The position numbers and the translations under genes were made by a program. Below, in pieces: positions 1 to 13,800 of a stretch of 64,000 bases of DNA. The DNA comes from Augochlora pura. Lineage: Eukaryota > Arthropoda > Insecta > Hymenoptera > Halictidae. Under the pieces are notes generated by a model. The model saw nothing but the letters and a program-made list of their open reading frames with translations. It was not told where the DNA came from and ran no database searches. The stretch is taken from NCBI RefSeq assembly GCF_028453695.1, contig NC_135775.1, positions 10,742,046 to 10,806,045 on the forward strand. Reading direction: 5' to 3'. Position 1 is the first letter of the stretch. Each line of letters opens with the position of its first letter.

Positions 1-842
1 GAAAACATAAATCAACATAAATGAGTTACTTTCCGCTGCAAGATGGCAGTTTCAATATTTATCATGTCTATTTTATAATTTGACGTATCACATAGAAATG
101 ATATTTGTCAATAATGTCATACCGCCGATATAAAAAATATTTCCGTTTGTACTATAACATTCGATAAGAAAAATTATGTCAGTGAAATAAAAATTGAACA
201 TACATAAATAAATAGCACAATTACCTACATACATATATCTCGAATAATTCATATGTTCGTCCATCTTATGCCACTCTAAACACTTTTTGATTCGTGAAAT
301 ATTTGTTTTGTAAACTACAAATTACAATTTTAGAAATTGACATGAATTGTCTGGAAACAGTTGAAATGATTTTATACATTTATTTAAAAATTGAAAAGAG
401 AATAGCATCAATGAAATTAAAGTGACTTTTTCTTGTCTATGCGGATTGCAATTATTAAAATCATATTGTTTACATAACGAACGAGCTGAACATTCGGTGA
501 TTATTTTCGTCAGATCGTCGAATTGCGTTTCAATAAAGGTTAACTTTTTAAATGAATTCTAATGTTTGTTGTTCTTATACCGTATATCAGTGCATCTTGA
601 TATGGTGACAGTACATTTTTCATTTTTAAGCTATTATATTTTATGAAGCACCTCATTCTGTAATTGTTATTGTACCTTACAACTAAAGAATTATGTGGTA
701 AATACTAGAGTTTAACAGAAATGCATGTAAAGTGGCGTCACTAACATACATGGTATTATTTAGGATAAAATCTAATATATTAATATGTTACTTTTAATCA
801 TATAAAAATAAACAAAATAAACAATTTCATTTTGTAGTAAAA
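1..842. other. Upstream region of BTB gene, noncoding
   Basis: AT-rich sequence without an ORF I can support. A pyrimidine-containing stretch ending in TAG at 835-837 lies 5 bases before the ATG at 843. It reads as a 3' splice site, so the 5' UTR is probably split and its first exon lies in this stretch or to the left of the window. I could not place that exon. Confidence 0.4.
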
Positions 843-3467
843 ATGTCTGGAGAACAGTTTTCGCTAGTTTGGAATAGCTTTCCAAGAAACTTATCCTCTG
901 GATTATATACATTGTTAACGGATGAACAGCTAGTTGATGTAACATTGGCTGCAGAAGGTCAAATATTACGTGCACATAAGTTAATACTATCCGTTTGTAG
1001 CACATATTTCAGAGAGCTTTTCAAGGTATATTGTAATTTATTTTACTTTTATGTTACCAGCAACAAAACAGTAAAATTTTTTTACTGCTCTAGGGAAATT
1101 CCTGTAAACATCCAATCGTGATTTTAAAAGATGTCAATTATCGTGATTTGTCTGCAATGCTTCACTTCATGTACCAAGGTGAAGTAAACATTAAACAAGA
1201 AGACATAGCAAGTTTTCTGAAAGTAGCAGAGACTTTGCAAATTAAAGGTTTAACTACAGAATCTGATGAGGTATGTTTACAAAGATTTGATAGATAATTG
1301 TACAAAATATAAAATTATTTCTTACACCTTCTAGAAGTTCGAAGATAGTCTTTCTAAAGGTGCAGACCAATTAGATCACTTATTTAATATGGAGAAAAAG
1401 AGCATTAATTCTGATGCATCGGATTCAAATGCATCTACTTTTGACAAGCTAAAAGAAACAGTACAAAAGGATAAAAACTGTGAGAAACAAGGTATTTCAT
1501 CAGAAGAAGAATTACATAGTAAGGAGTTCATAGAGAACAATATGACAACCAACGACACATGTTGTCAGCAAGATTGTGTTTCTGACTTAGCTTATATTCA
1601 GCAAGATGTGCATATGCCATCAAATAATAGTTGCAGAAGTATAGAGATACAGAGAAATGAAGAGGAACCATTAGACTGCACAGCTGACACTAGTTACACA
1701 GAACCACCTAAACAAGAACCATTAGATTATACGCTTGATATCGATCCAGAAACAGTATATAGGACATATTCTAATGAACCATTTTTCAAACCTGAAGACA
1801 ATTTGCCTAGGAAAGGTATCAGTCCTGTGCATTGCATTTATATAAATATTAAAAGACCTCATGTAATCAATAAGTTTATAATTGTATTCATTACTGAAGA
1901 AAGGTATTATTACCGAATGAATGTATGCTTTATTACTTGGCATTTCAAATCTACATTTTACTATCTTACATAATTATACTACTTTTGATAGTAGCAAATG
2001 TTAGAATCAAATACAATAGAAATTTTTGTTTTACAGATTTTGTACCAGATATGCAGTTAGTTCCCTACGATCAAAATTCACGAACTGAATCATTTGGTAT
2101 GCTTTTAATCTAATTTTTTTATGTATGTTTTAACTAATTTAAATATTATAACATGAATAAAAACTAAAGTTCCTCAATGAATATAAACAAAAATCGACAA
2201 ATTTCACCTGGAATGTTACTAGTAGTATTTAAATTAATTTATATTAGTATACTACTATTATATCATATTTTATTACTATGTAATATAAAAAACTAAATAT
2301 ATTTAATTGAATTTAATTTTTATACAGAAGTTCAATACATTACGTGCAGTTTGTTAAATAAAGACTGTAATAAATATTCATTGAGCTACTTAGTGTAAGA
2401 AAGAGTTCGGCATTTTTATTTGATAATTCTCATAATTAAAAAAAGAATTGTCTAAAATCACAATGTCTGTTTAATATAAATGTGACTGAAAATCTAATTC
2501 ATGTATGTCTTTTTCAACAGTTTTATTATCAGTTTTACTAATATTTAAATTTTATTAATAACAACAATGAATATAATTGCAATAGAAGTCAATTGATTTT
2601 TAATTGGATCGTAAATCTTTTTAAAAATATAAATTGTTATAAGCTAGTTTATACAAAATAGAATCGATACAAATTTTCCTTATTTTTTGACAGATTCTAT
2701 CAATATTCAATATTAAAGGTATTAAATATTTTTAAATATATTTCTATATCGAATTTTAAAAGATGAGAAGTACTGTAAACGTACAAAATTTATCGATTTT
2801 TATAACAGAGTTCCACTACTTGCTAGTTCTACATACATTCTAATATATGCTTTACATTAAATGTGAATGATAATTAGGCACTTAACTTAATTATAATTAT
2901 TACATTAATTTAACATTGATTATCAATTCCAATGGTTAAATTTTTAATTTAATTTATGAGTAAATAATGTAGTTATTAATGTTAAAATTAACATATATAT
3001 TGCCTAATTTTAGTGTACAACTAATCTTCTGGCATCCATGTATACATCAGAGTTAATCTATGTCTTTTTTACAATTAGGTGTGAGTAACATGTCTACACT
3101 TCAGAATGAATTCGCCTATGAGTCAGGATGTCACAGTAAAGGTCGCAGAACAGTGAAAGGTATTTCAAATAATACCTTACCATTGGAGACAACATTGCGT
3201 GTTGTGTCTGAGCTGGGGCCAACGCTAAGAATGGACAGGGGGAAAGTAATTCGAATGTACTCATGTCCATGGTGTCTTCGGCATTTTACCCGTAAAGAGA
3301 ATCTCAAACTCCATGTCCGTTACATTCACGGACCCCTCGAAAGTCTAACGTGTAAGCTTTGTGGTAATAAATACAAGAACAGCAACAGTCTCCGTGTACA
3401 TTCGTATCTTTATCATAACGCAAAGCGAGACAAACCTAACAAGTCGCTCGAAGACGGCGGAGTATGA
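843..3467 (+). CDS. BTB/POZ and C2H2 zinc-finger transcription factor, tramtrack group
   Basis: Predicted DNA-binding regulator of about 429 residues. Exons: 843-1025, 1094-1270, 1335-1815, 2037-2096 and 3079-3467; all borders are GT-AG and phases close on TGA. Residues 1-120 form a BTB domain of the insect tramtrack/lola/broad type (start MSGEQFSLVWNSF, then VDVTLAAEGQILRAHKLIL and FMYQGEVNI). Residues 120-300 are acidic and low in complexity, with two PLDCT/PLDYT motifs that resemble PxDLS CtBP-binding sites (inference). The last exon carries two C2H2 fingers at about residues 361-385 (YSCPWCLRHF) and 391-415 (LTCKLCGNKY). BTB proteins of this group dimerise and bind DNA in the nucleus. The 982-bp last intron could hide alternative finger exons, as in lola, but I saw none. 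The exact orthologue is not identifiable by eye. Confidence 0.85.
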
Positions 3468-3864
3468 GAATAAACTGAAAGAAAACTGAGGAAAAGAAGG
3501 ATGACATTAATGTTTGTAGCGGACATTTCATTATGTTATATATGAGAAGAATATAGTGATACATAAAATTGCGATACAATGTAATGCTATGACCTTGGCA
3601 CTGTTTTATCGTGTGCTCCAGCTGCTACGTAATAGTAGCGAAAATAATTTCGAGAACTATTTAATGCTTCTTGTTTGCAGAATGGGCGATTTCAAGGATT
3701 CTAAGAGTTTAGAGAATGTATTAGCTTCTTTATTATTTAGAATTTACGTTAGAATGTATGAGCAATGACATATTTTATATTACAGCAGATTACATCTTTT
3801 GTAAGAGTGTAAATATATACATGTATATTGATACAGAATTTTGTAAATATACATTTTTAATAAA
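3468..3864 (+). terminator. Probable 3' UTR and poly(A) signal of BTB gene
   Basis: About 390 bases of AT-rich sequence follow the TGA, with an AATAAA hexamer at 3859-3864. A 70-codon open frame inside (3556-3768) has no recognisable domain and is treated as UTR. Confidence 0.45.
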
Positions 3865-5785
3865 ATATAACGATCGACCAAAATTCAATTTTGTCTTTTT
3901 CTTAACAATTGTCTACTTATATGTTTCCATCTAAATGGCAATACTATTCTAAACAATAATGTAACATCTTATTTCTAGCTCATACATCCATCCGCGTATT
4001 GCAAAATAATTTAATTAATTTATATTAACATTTACTAATATTTTAATATTATATTGTCCAACAAGTTTTAACTTCTCTTTAACGTTTGTCGCATCACAAT
4101 ATTCAACAGTGTTAGTTATTACTTTATTTACTGTAAAAATATAGTTAGTCACATTACCGAAACAAAACCAAAAGTATGTGCATTCTAAAATTAGAAAATA
4201 AGACAATTTATTGTTAAATAAATGTTTCAAAAGAATTACAAAAATGAAACACACGAGTTATAAATACAATGAATAATTGTAGATTTATTATAATTGCTTT
4301 AATGTTTCTCTTGTGTATATAAACTAAATAATACTGTTTGTTAATTAATTAATCTCACGTTCAATTCATAAATTAATAAAATAAAATCAGTGATATAAAG
4401 TAAATCAAATTTCAATTAATAGAAAAATATAAATTACGACCAATAGTGTGCCAATTCACGTACATGACATTTGATTTTTCATCCACGGCAATACGTGTTT
4501 CAATAAATTTGTTATAACAAAATTTCTGTGGCCTCCTTTCGACTATTTAGTATATAATAAATATAAATGTACGAAAGTCACAATAGTAACGCGATTTAAC
4601 ATAATTCTCGAATGAATACTGTTATATCGACATCTCGGAATACTTAGAAGTCAAGTTATCATCTGTCTTTTTGCTTTTCTTGTTAAACGAAGAGTGGGTG
4701 GAAAGATTCACGATATAGTGACAAAATCCTGGTAATAATAATTTGTTGCAATTTAGTTCATATGTTGCTCTAATTGAACATCATTTAACTCTGTTGCGAT
4801 TTCCGATTGAACAATACATACAAGGAATGAAGAACAGGTGTATCAACAACAAATTTTTTATATTTTCTTGAAATATGATCCCGGATCATGATAGCGTTAA
4901 CACTTACAATAACCCTTATTGATTTTATGACAGTACTTTATCCAATTTCTATTTACATTTCAATGAACAAATTCTGTTTCATTTTCACAACTCAACTACA
5001 CAATTTAAAAAAGCAAAGATTTTATGGTATCTGAAAATAGAAAATTGACGAATTTCACGCTAAGGGTTTCAGTACAAGTGTTAAAGAAATATAAAAACGT
5101 GAGAGGGTCAAAAAAGACCCCAAGTGCATAACAAGATCAATAGAAACCCGTTTAAAATCCCGAGAAACCCGTGACATTACATCACGAGATCATTGATAAT
5201 AATGGTAAATGTTTAAAAATCGTTATAGTTCTAACAATTTTTTAATGATGTTCAGATTTTATTCGAAAATGGGAAAATATCGTGTTTTAACACCTAATAC
5301 TTGTCGTTTCTCCGAGTTTGAAGATCGCGATTTGCTGGACCAAAGGCCGACCAGAGATTTAACGATTATCTATGTGTCAGTCGCCTATAATTAAACCGCG
5401 ATTGGAGTCAGTAAGTTGGTTGACGATAAATCAGCATTCGATTCTCCGTCGAATTTCACAAATTCCGGAGGATTTTGTCGAGGGACATTATGGGAAAGGG
5501 GTGCAGGCAAGAGGAGAACAGTGCTACTGACACGATGTGTCAATATATCAATGTTACTGTCTGGCTGGCCTTCTACAAAGGGTCGAGGGTCAGCTCCGCG
5601 AACATAATCGTTCTCCACGCGCGAGTCAATGCATCGCGGAATCTCGAACACGCGACTACAGTTTACAGAAATTCTTGATCGGTTGTCCGAGCTATTTTCG
5701 CGGTGGTCTTCCGGTAAACGTAAAGAAGATTTTGCTCCAGGATAGTCTGAGAAATCGCTGGAGAACGTGACCATTCTTCAGTGTC
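3865..5785. other. Intergenic region and probable promoter/5' UTR of the acyltransferase gene
   Basis: From 3865 to about 5200 I see only AT-rich sequence. From about 5270 to 5785 base composition becomes more GC-rich, as expected for promoter or 5' UTR sequence. Several open frames on both strands there overlap each other and have no domain; I treat them as chance. Confidence 0.4.
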
Positions 5786-8700
5786 ATGGATATTTTTGGC
5801 ATTTCGCTACTGATCCACTTAGGTGTTAGTTTGATGCTGCTGTTGTTTGTGGTACCAGCATTCGTTCTCATTTATCCAGGTAAGTATGCGTTGTTGAATG
5901 TTCTTACAATAGATAAAAATTACAAATTATCTACTGACCAAATGTTTAAAAAACATTGGAAAGTTAAGGCTTCTACAGCATCAATGTAATCGTTTAAATC
6001 TTTCACTTTTTATGATCCACGAACTCTGCGTTAATCATTAATTAGTTACTACTAAGTAATACGATGACACACTTACATATACGAACTTGAGTAGTTTTAC
6101 AACTGATTATCACAAATTGAAGAAAATATGAACTTTTCTTATATAACATATTATATTTGAACTGATTTAATTATTTGTTGGAGATCGGCACTTAGTTAAG
6201 ACGCAGCAAGTTTAAATAACAAATAAAATGTGTATTCATAAAAATGATAAAACTAGTATTTGAAATGCTTACGCTCACCCTCCCTTTTACCGTTTCTTTT
6301 CATTACGAGACGGCAAAAATATGTTAATTTAGGGCAGCAAAAATCTAAATTCGTCTCAGGAAGTATACGTTTGCATACGAAGTATATGTTATTTTTTTCA
6401 AAAGTATACCATACATCTTTCCGAGGACTTTTACAGCTATCTTGAAGATCCACTATATCGGATTAATTAATAAGATTATGCAATTTATGTAATTTTAAGT
6501 AACTTGTGTTATACTTAAGCTTGATTTTAAAAGTGCCTTGTCTAATATTGTGTTTTTGAACGCACAATCTTGTACTGTATCGTGAAGCCGACATTGTTAG
6601 AAATGATAAATTGCAGATTTTTGTATTGCATCAAATAATAAGATAACAAACAATTGTATAATTGGAGACACAATTCGTCTTATCAATGAAATTAATTCCG
6701 ACAATCTATAAGATCAATTCAAAACTTAACTATTTGTACATTTTGCAAAATTTCTAATTTTAATCATTTTGATTATTATTATACTTAAATAACAATTTAT
6801 ATTACACTTTTAGTTATTGTACATAAATAAATAATACATTGCATGATATTCATCCCAATACCCAATTTTAACTATGGTTAAAATGTAATTATCTGCAGTA
6901 TCAATGATTTTTTTTATTTTATATTGCGTTCATTTGATTAGTTCGTCTTCCAAGAATCTCGCGCAGCAGCTAACAATAAGTTCATTTCAACAAATGCGTC
7001 TTTCAAATAGAATGAAAATTAGATAGCGTATTTGCTGTAGGATGGAAAAATTAATGGTAGTAGTGATTTATGTTGTTTTACATTCTGATCATGGGAACGT
7101 TCTATATTCATCTATGCCATAAATTTTATTTAATATTCAAATAATCTATAAGTGAATAAATACTTTAATTTCATAATTATCGATCCTATGAAATATAATT
7201 CGATTCATTCATATTAATCGTCTCACGTGCATGGCGGGAAATAACTTGTATAACATCAATTGATTTGTTTGTAAGTATAACATATATATGTAGACAATTT
7301 TATAAGTATATGTCACGTCTGGTTCAGATACCGTGTAATAAGATAAAAGACATAAAGTGAAATATGATATAGAGAGTTTGTCTCTGACTAAGGTCATAAC
7401 AAAATGATATGTGTGTCATTAAACTTGAATGGCTTCAAATGATTTCTAAATAGGTTGAGGGTTGTTAAATAAAGCCTAGTTAATCTAATTTATTTTTATG
7501 AACGTTTTGTGTTTCATTGAACACGTCGAAGCGCTGTCATGGTCAAAAAGGTGCTGGATACGTTTCGTAAAATGGAAATACCCAAACGTGATCGTTGTGG
7601 AGGAGAACAGTATCCAAATAATCTTGGACCACTTTCGTAATTATGTAGGTTTTAAATATGTCGATTGAGCTACATATAGGCGGTGTTAAGGTGACAATGT
7701 TATGTAACTCGTAAACTTGTTCACAAATTTAGGGCATTTATACTTTGCTGATTCAAGGCCGCTCAGTCGCGGAAGGACTTCGAGGACATTTAGTGCGCTT
7801 GACATCGTCCAGAAGATACCTTCGTATGAGCTTATCGACGAGATGGGGTCTCTACGTGTGGAAGGACCTGAAGGCTTTCTCGGTGGACAACCACTTGTTA
7901 AATTCGCCGTCCTTTTTCAGAGGTCACCCTATCACAGAAACTAATGTCCAGGTTGGTCTAAAATGTCGCCATTTTTAAATACAACGTTCAATGATTGTAA
8001 TACATTTAAAAAATAGTTTCTATTGTAACACAAAATTCTATCGACATGTAAATAATAGCGATAGTAAAGTTAATATTTATTTATTTCGGAAGCTACGTAT
8101 CGATTTGTATAGATCTTTTTTCGAATTATGCAAATTATTTACAATCTTCATTAAAAAATTTATTTTGTGGTGCTCAGACATTTATTTTACAATGAAGAAT
8201 ATTTTTGTAGTTAGCTATTAATCGAATTGATGATAGCTAATTAAATATGTATTATAACGAATTTCAAGTATATATCAGTTCAAGCGATAATAAAAATATT
8301 TCAGAGGAGCACGTGCTTTGATTATTAGTAGTAACAAGTTGATCAATTACAGGATTACGTGAGTCATCTCACGTCGAAATTCTTCCCGTTCAGGCAATCG
8401 CCGTGGCAAGTACACGTAATAAATTGTACCCTCGATGGGGAAGAGTGCCAAATCTGTCTGGTGAGGGCACACCATCTAGTGCTACGACAAGAGCATCTAG
8501 TTTTAGCAGACTTTCTCCCATTACAATGCTCTAACGAAGTTTGGACGTGCCAGGAGCCCGAATCACCATTCACCAATCTCTACGTTCAACCATCCGCTTT
8601 ACCAAAACTTTATCAGAAGCTCACAGAAAGCTTTACCAATTACTGGAACGAGTTTCTATATAATAACGATCCGAACGAGCGGCCAGAAATTCTGAAGAAA

Positions 8701-10831
8701 CAGATCGGCACATTTCAGTGCGCCAAAATCGCCTTGATCATTTTGGTTTCCTTCCTGAAAGAAGTGATAAGGTACAGAAAATGTTTATCTTTCGATATGA
8801 AAAATGATTAATAAAGTATGGATTTTTATTTTGCAGAACTAAGTAATTCTTGAGAATGCCCTCCCATTAACAGGTTGAATGCCACGGGGGCCACCGGTGA
8901 CCGGCGTGCCCGAATTGAAAAAAACATAAGAAAGTTAGACAAAATACAACACTTATAATTTCTTATTATTATCATCGTTGCAGTATAAAACATTTGAAAC
9001 ATGTATATACGTTGTAAATTATCTATTGTATATAATATTTCAACATTATATGTATCGCTAAATGGAAATTTCATCGTGGCGCCACGGACAATCCTGGTAA
9101 AATTGGCGTGGCATTCAACCTGTTAAATAACGAGAAAAATCGTTCGTTTTTCAGAATTTATCTATTGAGAATGTATTCAAATATAATTGATTATTTTAAA
9201 TCAATTTTCGTTGCATACTGTATTCAATTTAAATGTTTTTTTCTACGAGTTCTATTAGTAAACATGACATTTACTAATACATTCTCAATTATTAATCTTT
9301 GATAAGGCGATTGTTTGTAGGTAAATTAATTAATTATTTTTTCCGTGCTGTAGATTGTATCAGAAAGGAGGAACGTCCAGGATCTTTGATATTTTCTCAA
9401 TTCTCCAGAAAGAAGTATATAAAAGAAACTTCGGACTCATAGCAATCTCTCGTGCGTTGTTAAAGTCTTTGAACCCCGTGGATGCTCTTTTTGATGGCAT
9501 TCTTTCGTTCTGGCGCTTGATAGCCGTCGTGGCATTGAAAATGCCGGTGCTGTTGTTTAAGGAACTGAGAGCTCTAAGGTCTCGTCACAAACATTATTAC
9601 CCGGGCACATTGACCGCCATACTGTGGTATTATATTCCATTGGTGTTCGAAGCCAGCATAGAAACGTTCTCTATAATTTCGATTGCGATCAAAGCTCCGA
9701 AAACGATTCTGGAACAGTTGTTTCTGACACATCCTGAAGCCAATCGTTTACAGACTACCTCTCCATGTGGCAGAAAAGTGGTAGCATGGTCGGAGGAGAT
9801 AGAGCTTGACGTTCTTCAAAAGATTTCAAATATGACCGGAGCTACGGAAGCTGAGATTTTGTTGACTGCTACGGTGGACGCTCTGAAACAATATTTTAAA
9901 CAATCCCACGTTGTGATACCGGACCGTGTGCTCGCCACTGGAAAATTTGTTAAACAGCGATCAGTATTCATGCAGAATCATGAAGCCAGGGGTATTCTGT
10001 GTCTTGCACTGCCGACGAGGACGCCGTTGCTTGACGATGATCTGATTGAAATCTTGCAGGTTGGTTTCGTAGAATGTTAGCAAGAGACAGCATAGTATCG
10101 AATGATCCGAGAAAAATTTGATCGTATAATAATGTTCATGATTGTATTATGAAATCATAACATCGTTGTGAAAGTTTAACGATTCGGATTCTGTAATCTT
10201 CAATTCTACGCGGCTTCAAATTATGTACTTGAAAGTATTCTAGTCAACTTTTATCGAATTTTTTAGAAAAGCAAATTATTCAGCTTCGATCAGCATCATT
10301 TGTTGCTAAGGATAATAACAATGACGTTTACAGGAGGTCCAGAAGAACGTAAGAGAAGTAAGATCAAAACAGTCTGCGATATACGCCATTACAGCGGCTG
10401 AAACGTCCAGCGGACTCATTACCTCTTGTTTACCTTCTCTTTTATTGAAAATCGTGTTAAATCAGCTGACCAGAAGGTATTCCCTTTTATTAACTCATGT
10501 AGACGGAGATTTCCATGTGGAAGGTGTCGATGCTGTAATGTATTGGAGACCACCACGGGGCAACTGCAGTAAGTATAATTAATTCAGAACGACCAAAAGC
10601 ATTGAGACATGTTATTATACAATCTGGAATTTTGTTAAACGATCTAATAAAATCTTAACCATTTTATTGTTATTTTTAGATATGTCGATCACTCTACACA
10701 GGTATGGAAAAGCTGTGCGAATGGGGGTGATGGGGGACGCGTTAATTGGTCCAGAACACTGCGTAATTACTAGGACATTTCCGAAAAGCGTGAATAAACT
10801 TGCCAGTGTGGTCGGAGTCCCCGTCATGTAG
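5786..10831 (+). CDS. WS/DGAT-type O-acyltransferase (wax ester synthase / diacylglycerol acyltransferase family)
   Basis: Seven exons give about 645 residues: 5786-5879, 7532-7644, 7733-7951, 8353-8771, 9354-10059, 10334-10568 and 10680-10831 (TAG stop). The exon 2 start is the least sure, having a weak acceptor, but phase and family fit support it. The product starts with a membrane segment (residues 6-30, LLIHLGVSLMLLLFVVP), then an acyltransferase domain (about 60-290) with the family pattern PITETNVQDYV...SPWQVHVI, then further hydrophobic segments, then a WS/DGAT C-terminal domain (about 470-640; LLLTHVDGDFHVEGVDAVMY, RYGKAVRMGVMGD). The family joins acyl-CoA to fatty alcohol or diacylglycerol at ER membranes. 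The active-site motif HHxxxDG reads H182-H183-L-V-L-R-Q: both histidines stay, Asp-Gly is replaced. The substrate is unknown. Intron 4 carries a piggyBac-like MITE. Confidence 0.8.
8871..9122. mobile_element. piggyBac-like MITE in acyltransferase intron 4
   Basis: A 252-bp element bounded by TTAA at 8867-8870 and 9123-9126, the target site of piggyBac elements. Its ends are perfect 16-bp inverted repeats, CAGGTTGAATGCCACG on the left and its reverse complement on the right. There is no transposase frame inside, so it depended on an enzyme from elsewhere. It lies between exons 4 and 5 and should be spliced out. Confidence 0.75.
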
Positions 10832-13800
10832 TTTACATAGGTTTTATGAAAAATTGTATGACAACCAAAGTCGACCGTTTTCCATGAGGATTTTCTCAAA
10901 TATTGAAAATATTTTTTTTAAAGAATTGGATTATGCAATACAATCTGATATACTATATTAATAAGAAAAATATGTGTTGACCTTTCGTTGTTTAAATAAT
11001 TAAATTATTTACGTGTAATGTTAATGATTACACAATACGTCTGGTAGCGTCAGTATGGTGACAGTAATTTTAAAAAAATTGTTTAAAAAGAAAGCGTTTC
11101 GTTGGCAACAACTTGATGTACTTGACAATAACTTCAATAAAAGATGTTGCAATTCGCAGCTAACATAATAAATTAACAAAAAATGTTAATTATTTGAATC
11201 ATTAATAACATACGTGTAATTAAGTAATCTGAAAGATGGCTGATTTCAAAATAATGTATTTACAATGTTAGAACATATGCATGAGCTGGAAACTGGGATA
11301 TACACAAATTTATGAGAGAAGATGAACAACATATTGGACTATACGATTATATGTATGTAGTGTGTATATATTTATATAAATATATACATTCGAATGTATT
11401 TATACAGGCATTTTAACAATTTCTTCTCCTCGCGATAATACATAACGTAATACAAAGATTAGTAAATTTACATTATTGTTCATTAAGCTAGTTAATGTTT
11501 TATGTACTAAGTACTTCGAAGTTACAGTTGTTAAGTATAATTGATTATCATTTCGTAATTCATTGTTTTCATGTTCATCGGACATCTTATTTGTTAATCG
11601 ATATTCAAATTAATATAAGTTGATCCTGCAACAATACATTGTTTATTTTCTGTACTGAAATATATCACATCAAGATTATTAAAAAAGCTTTGCTGAAATT
11701 ATCTAAAATATCTTTAAGTGTGTAGATTATAAAAAGCTGGGTCACGGCTATAAAGTTCAGGAGCGAGTTCAAGATAAAGTCCCAGTGTGCAATTGATGAA
11801 TAAATATTATAGATTTTGCAAAAGACAGAAAAATGATTTCCTTCGAAGGTAATTTGAACATCGATTTAACATTTATATGAAAAATTGAACGGTATTGTGA
11901 CAAACTGATTGCTGTCGTTGACTAGTTCATATTTGGAAGCATTTTACACACCCTTCGTTACATTGAGAGTACTTCCATGTATACATAAGTATTACTCATA
12001 TAATTCAACCATATCTACATATAATATGTAATATATCTTTCATAAAATAGTATATGCGAGAGCGTATTCGCATAAATCAGAGTTGTACAATATTTAATGC
12101 AATTAACAATTAACGATTGCAATTGAAATATTTGATTATCAATTACAATTAACGATGTAATTTTTAATATAACTAGTACTTAGGTAATCACAATTAATTA
12201 AGGTAATGTATATAGCCGTCAATGGGATGATGTTACATATTGAATAACTCATTAAAATTCTGTTTTCCGTGAAAATAATTTTTGACTATCGAATACACTT
12301 TACTTTTACAAGTAAAAATGCTTGTATAGCAGTGTGTCGTATTCTTATCATTTAACTATTAATCGAAATAATAACTGTAGTGAGAGTAATTCTATTCTTT
12401 GAGTAGAATTTTCATCAAAGTAGAATTTTAATATGCTTTTGTCATTATGGGATTGGCACTCAAAACGATTTGAATTCAAAATGGATTTACCGTTGATTAA
12501 TTATGAACTTGTACATTTAATCAACAAAGTGAAACCGACTGCGTTAACAGGATCATTTTCGTGTCAACTGCATGACCTTGTTCTGTAGTATCTTTGACAT
12601 CCAGTGTGTTTTACTAGTTGTAGTTAAGGGCTAAAATCGAGAATTAAAATAGTCTGGAGATTTCGATTCTTAAAACGAAGATGGACATATTAAAATATAG
12701 CAATTTCTTCCGTAAAGCGATTACAAAAATATTGTACGAATTCTGTTGCTCGCTATCTGTAATTTATACATGTTTATAATAACGTTTCAATATTAAATAA
12801 AAAGCAATATGTAATGAGTCAAGCACTTTCTTTTTCAATAAAGAAAAATAAAAAAATTACATTAAATATGTATAGACTATGTATACACATTACTCGAGTA
12901 GATGGGTAAGAAGAAGAAATAACAAAATGCTCGCCGTCGTACGTAACATTACGATATCACTTTTAATTCTCCTTGCACACTCTAAGGAAGTTTGTAAAAA
13001 TCTATGTTATTGAGTCAATTATAATAGAACGATCAACAGATGAATAATTCATTCTACCGTTGTTACTAGACTGCGGATTTTTTGTATTTGTGACAATAAC
13101 GACTAGGTATTTATTGGTGAAAATGTGGCGCTTTGTAATTGATGTAACAAATTTTAATTTTGCATAATGATCCATAATCTAGTTATTACAAATACTACGA
13201 AACCAAGCTCTTTCAAAATAAGATTGAGACAAACCTGCTAGAAAATGTACCCGTCTCTAAAATGACGGACATTTTGCTCGAGATCTTGGAAAATTGTTAA
13301 ATCGGTAAATACAAAAATATTAATGAAAATAAAGAAATATTCTGAGATTAGCAGACTTCTATTTTTTTTTTCATTTACCAATTACTGTGTACAGTGTACA
13401 CGATATAATATTAAGCTCCACAACCCTGGAATGTACTACTACTTTCTAATTAATATAATTGCATGTTCGCAACGCCCGGTATACTCGTTACATAGGCGTG
13501 TACAGATTATTATAGTATTAATACCAAAATTTTCCTAGCTTCCTTTTTCTAAGAATGGATACAATCACAGTTGGGACGTTTCGTTATATCAATATAGGCA
13601 TATAACAGCATGATTGCGCTGTTTCGAGTAGTTTTAATTCTTTGACTCGTCGCTGGACTTTATAAGGCAAATGTTTATGTCTGCGTCAATGAACCATGTG
13701 CGAAAAAAGAAGAAAGGGATTTTAATAACGTTGTTTTCCATTATTTTACGTTTAATGTATATCGCAATAAACAAAAATCGGAAAGAACTTTTTCGAAACA

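Noticed and set aside
5391..5774. 127-codon minus-strand frame before the acyltransferase gene
   Set aside because: No domain, overlaps several open frames on the other strand, and lies in a GC-rich 5' UTR-like area where long chance frames are common.
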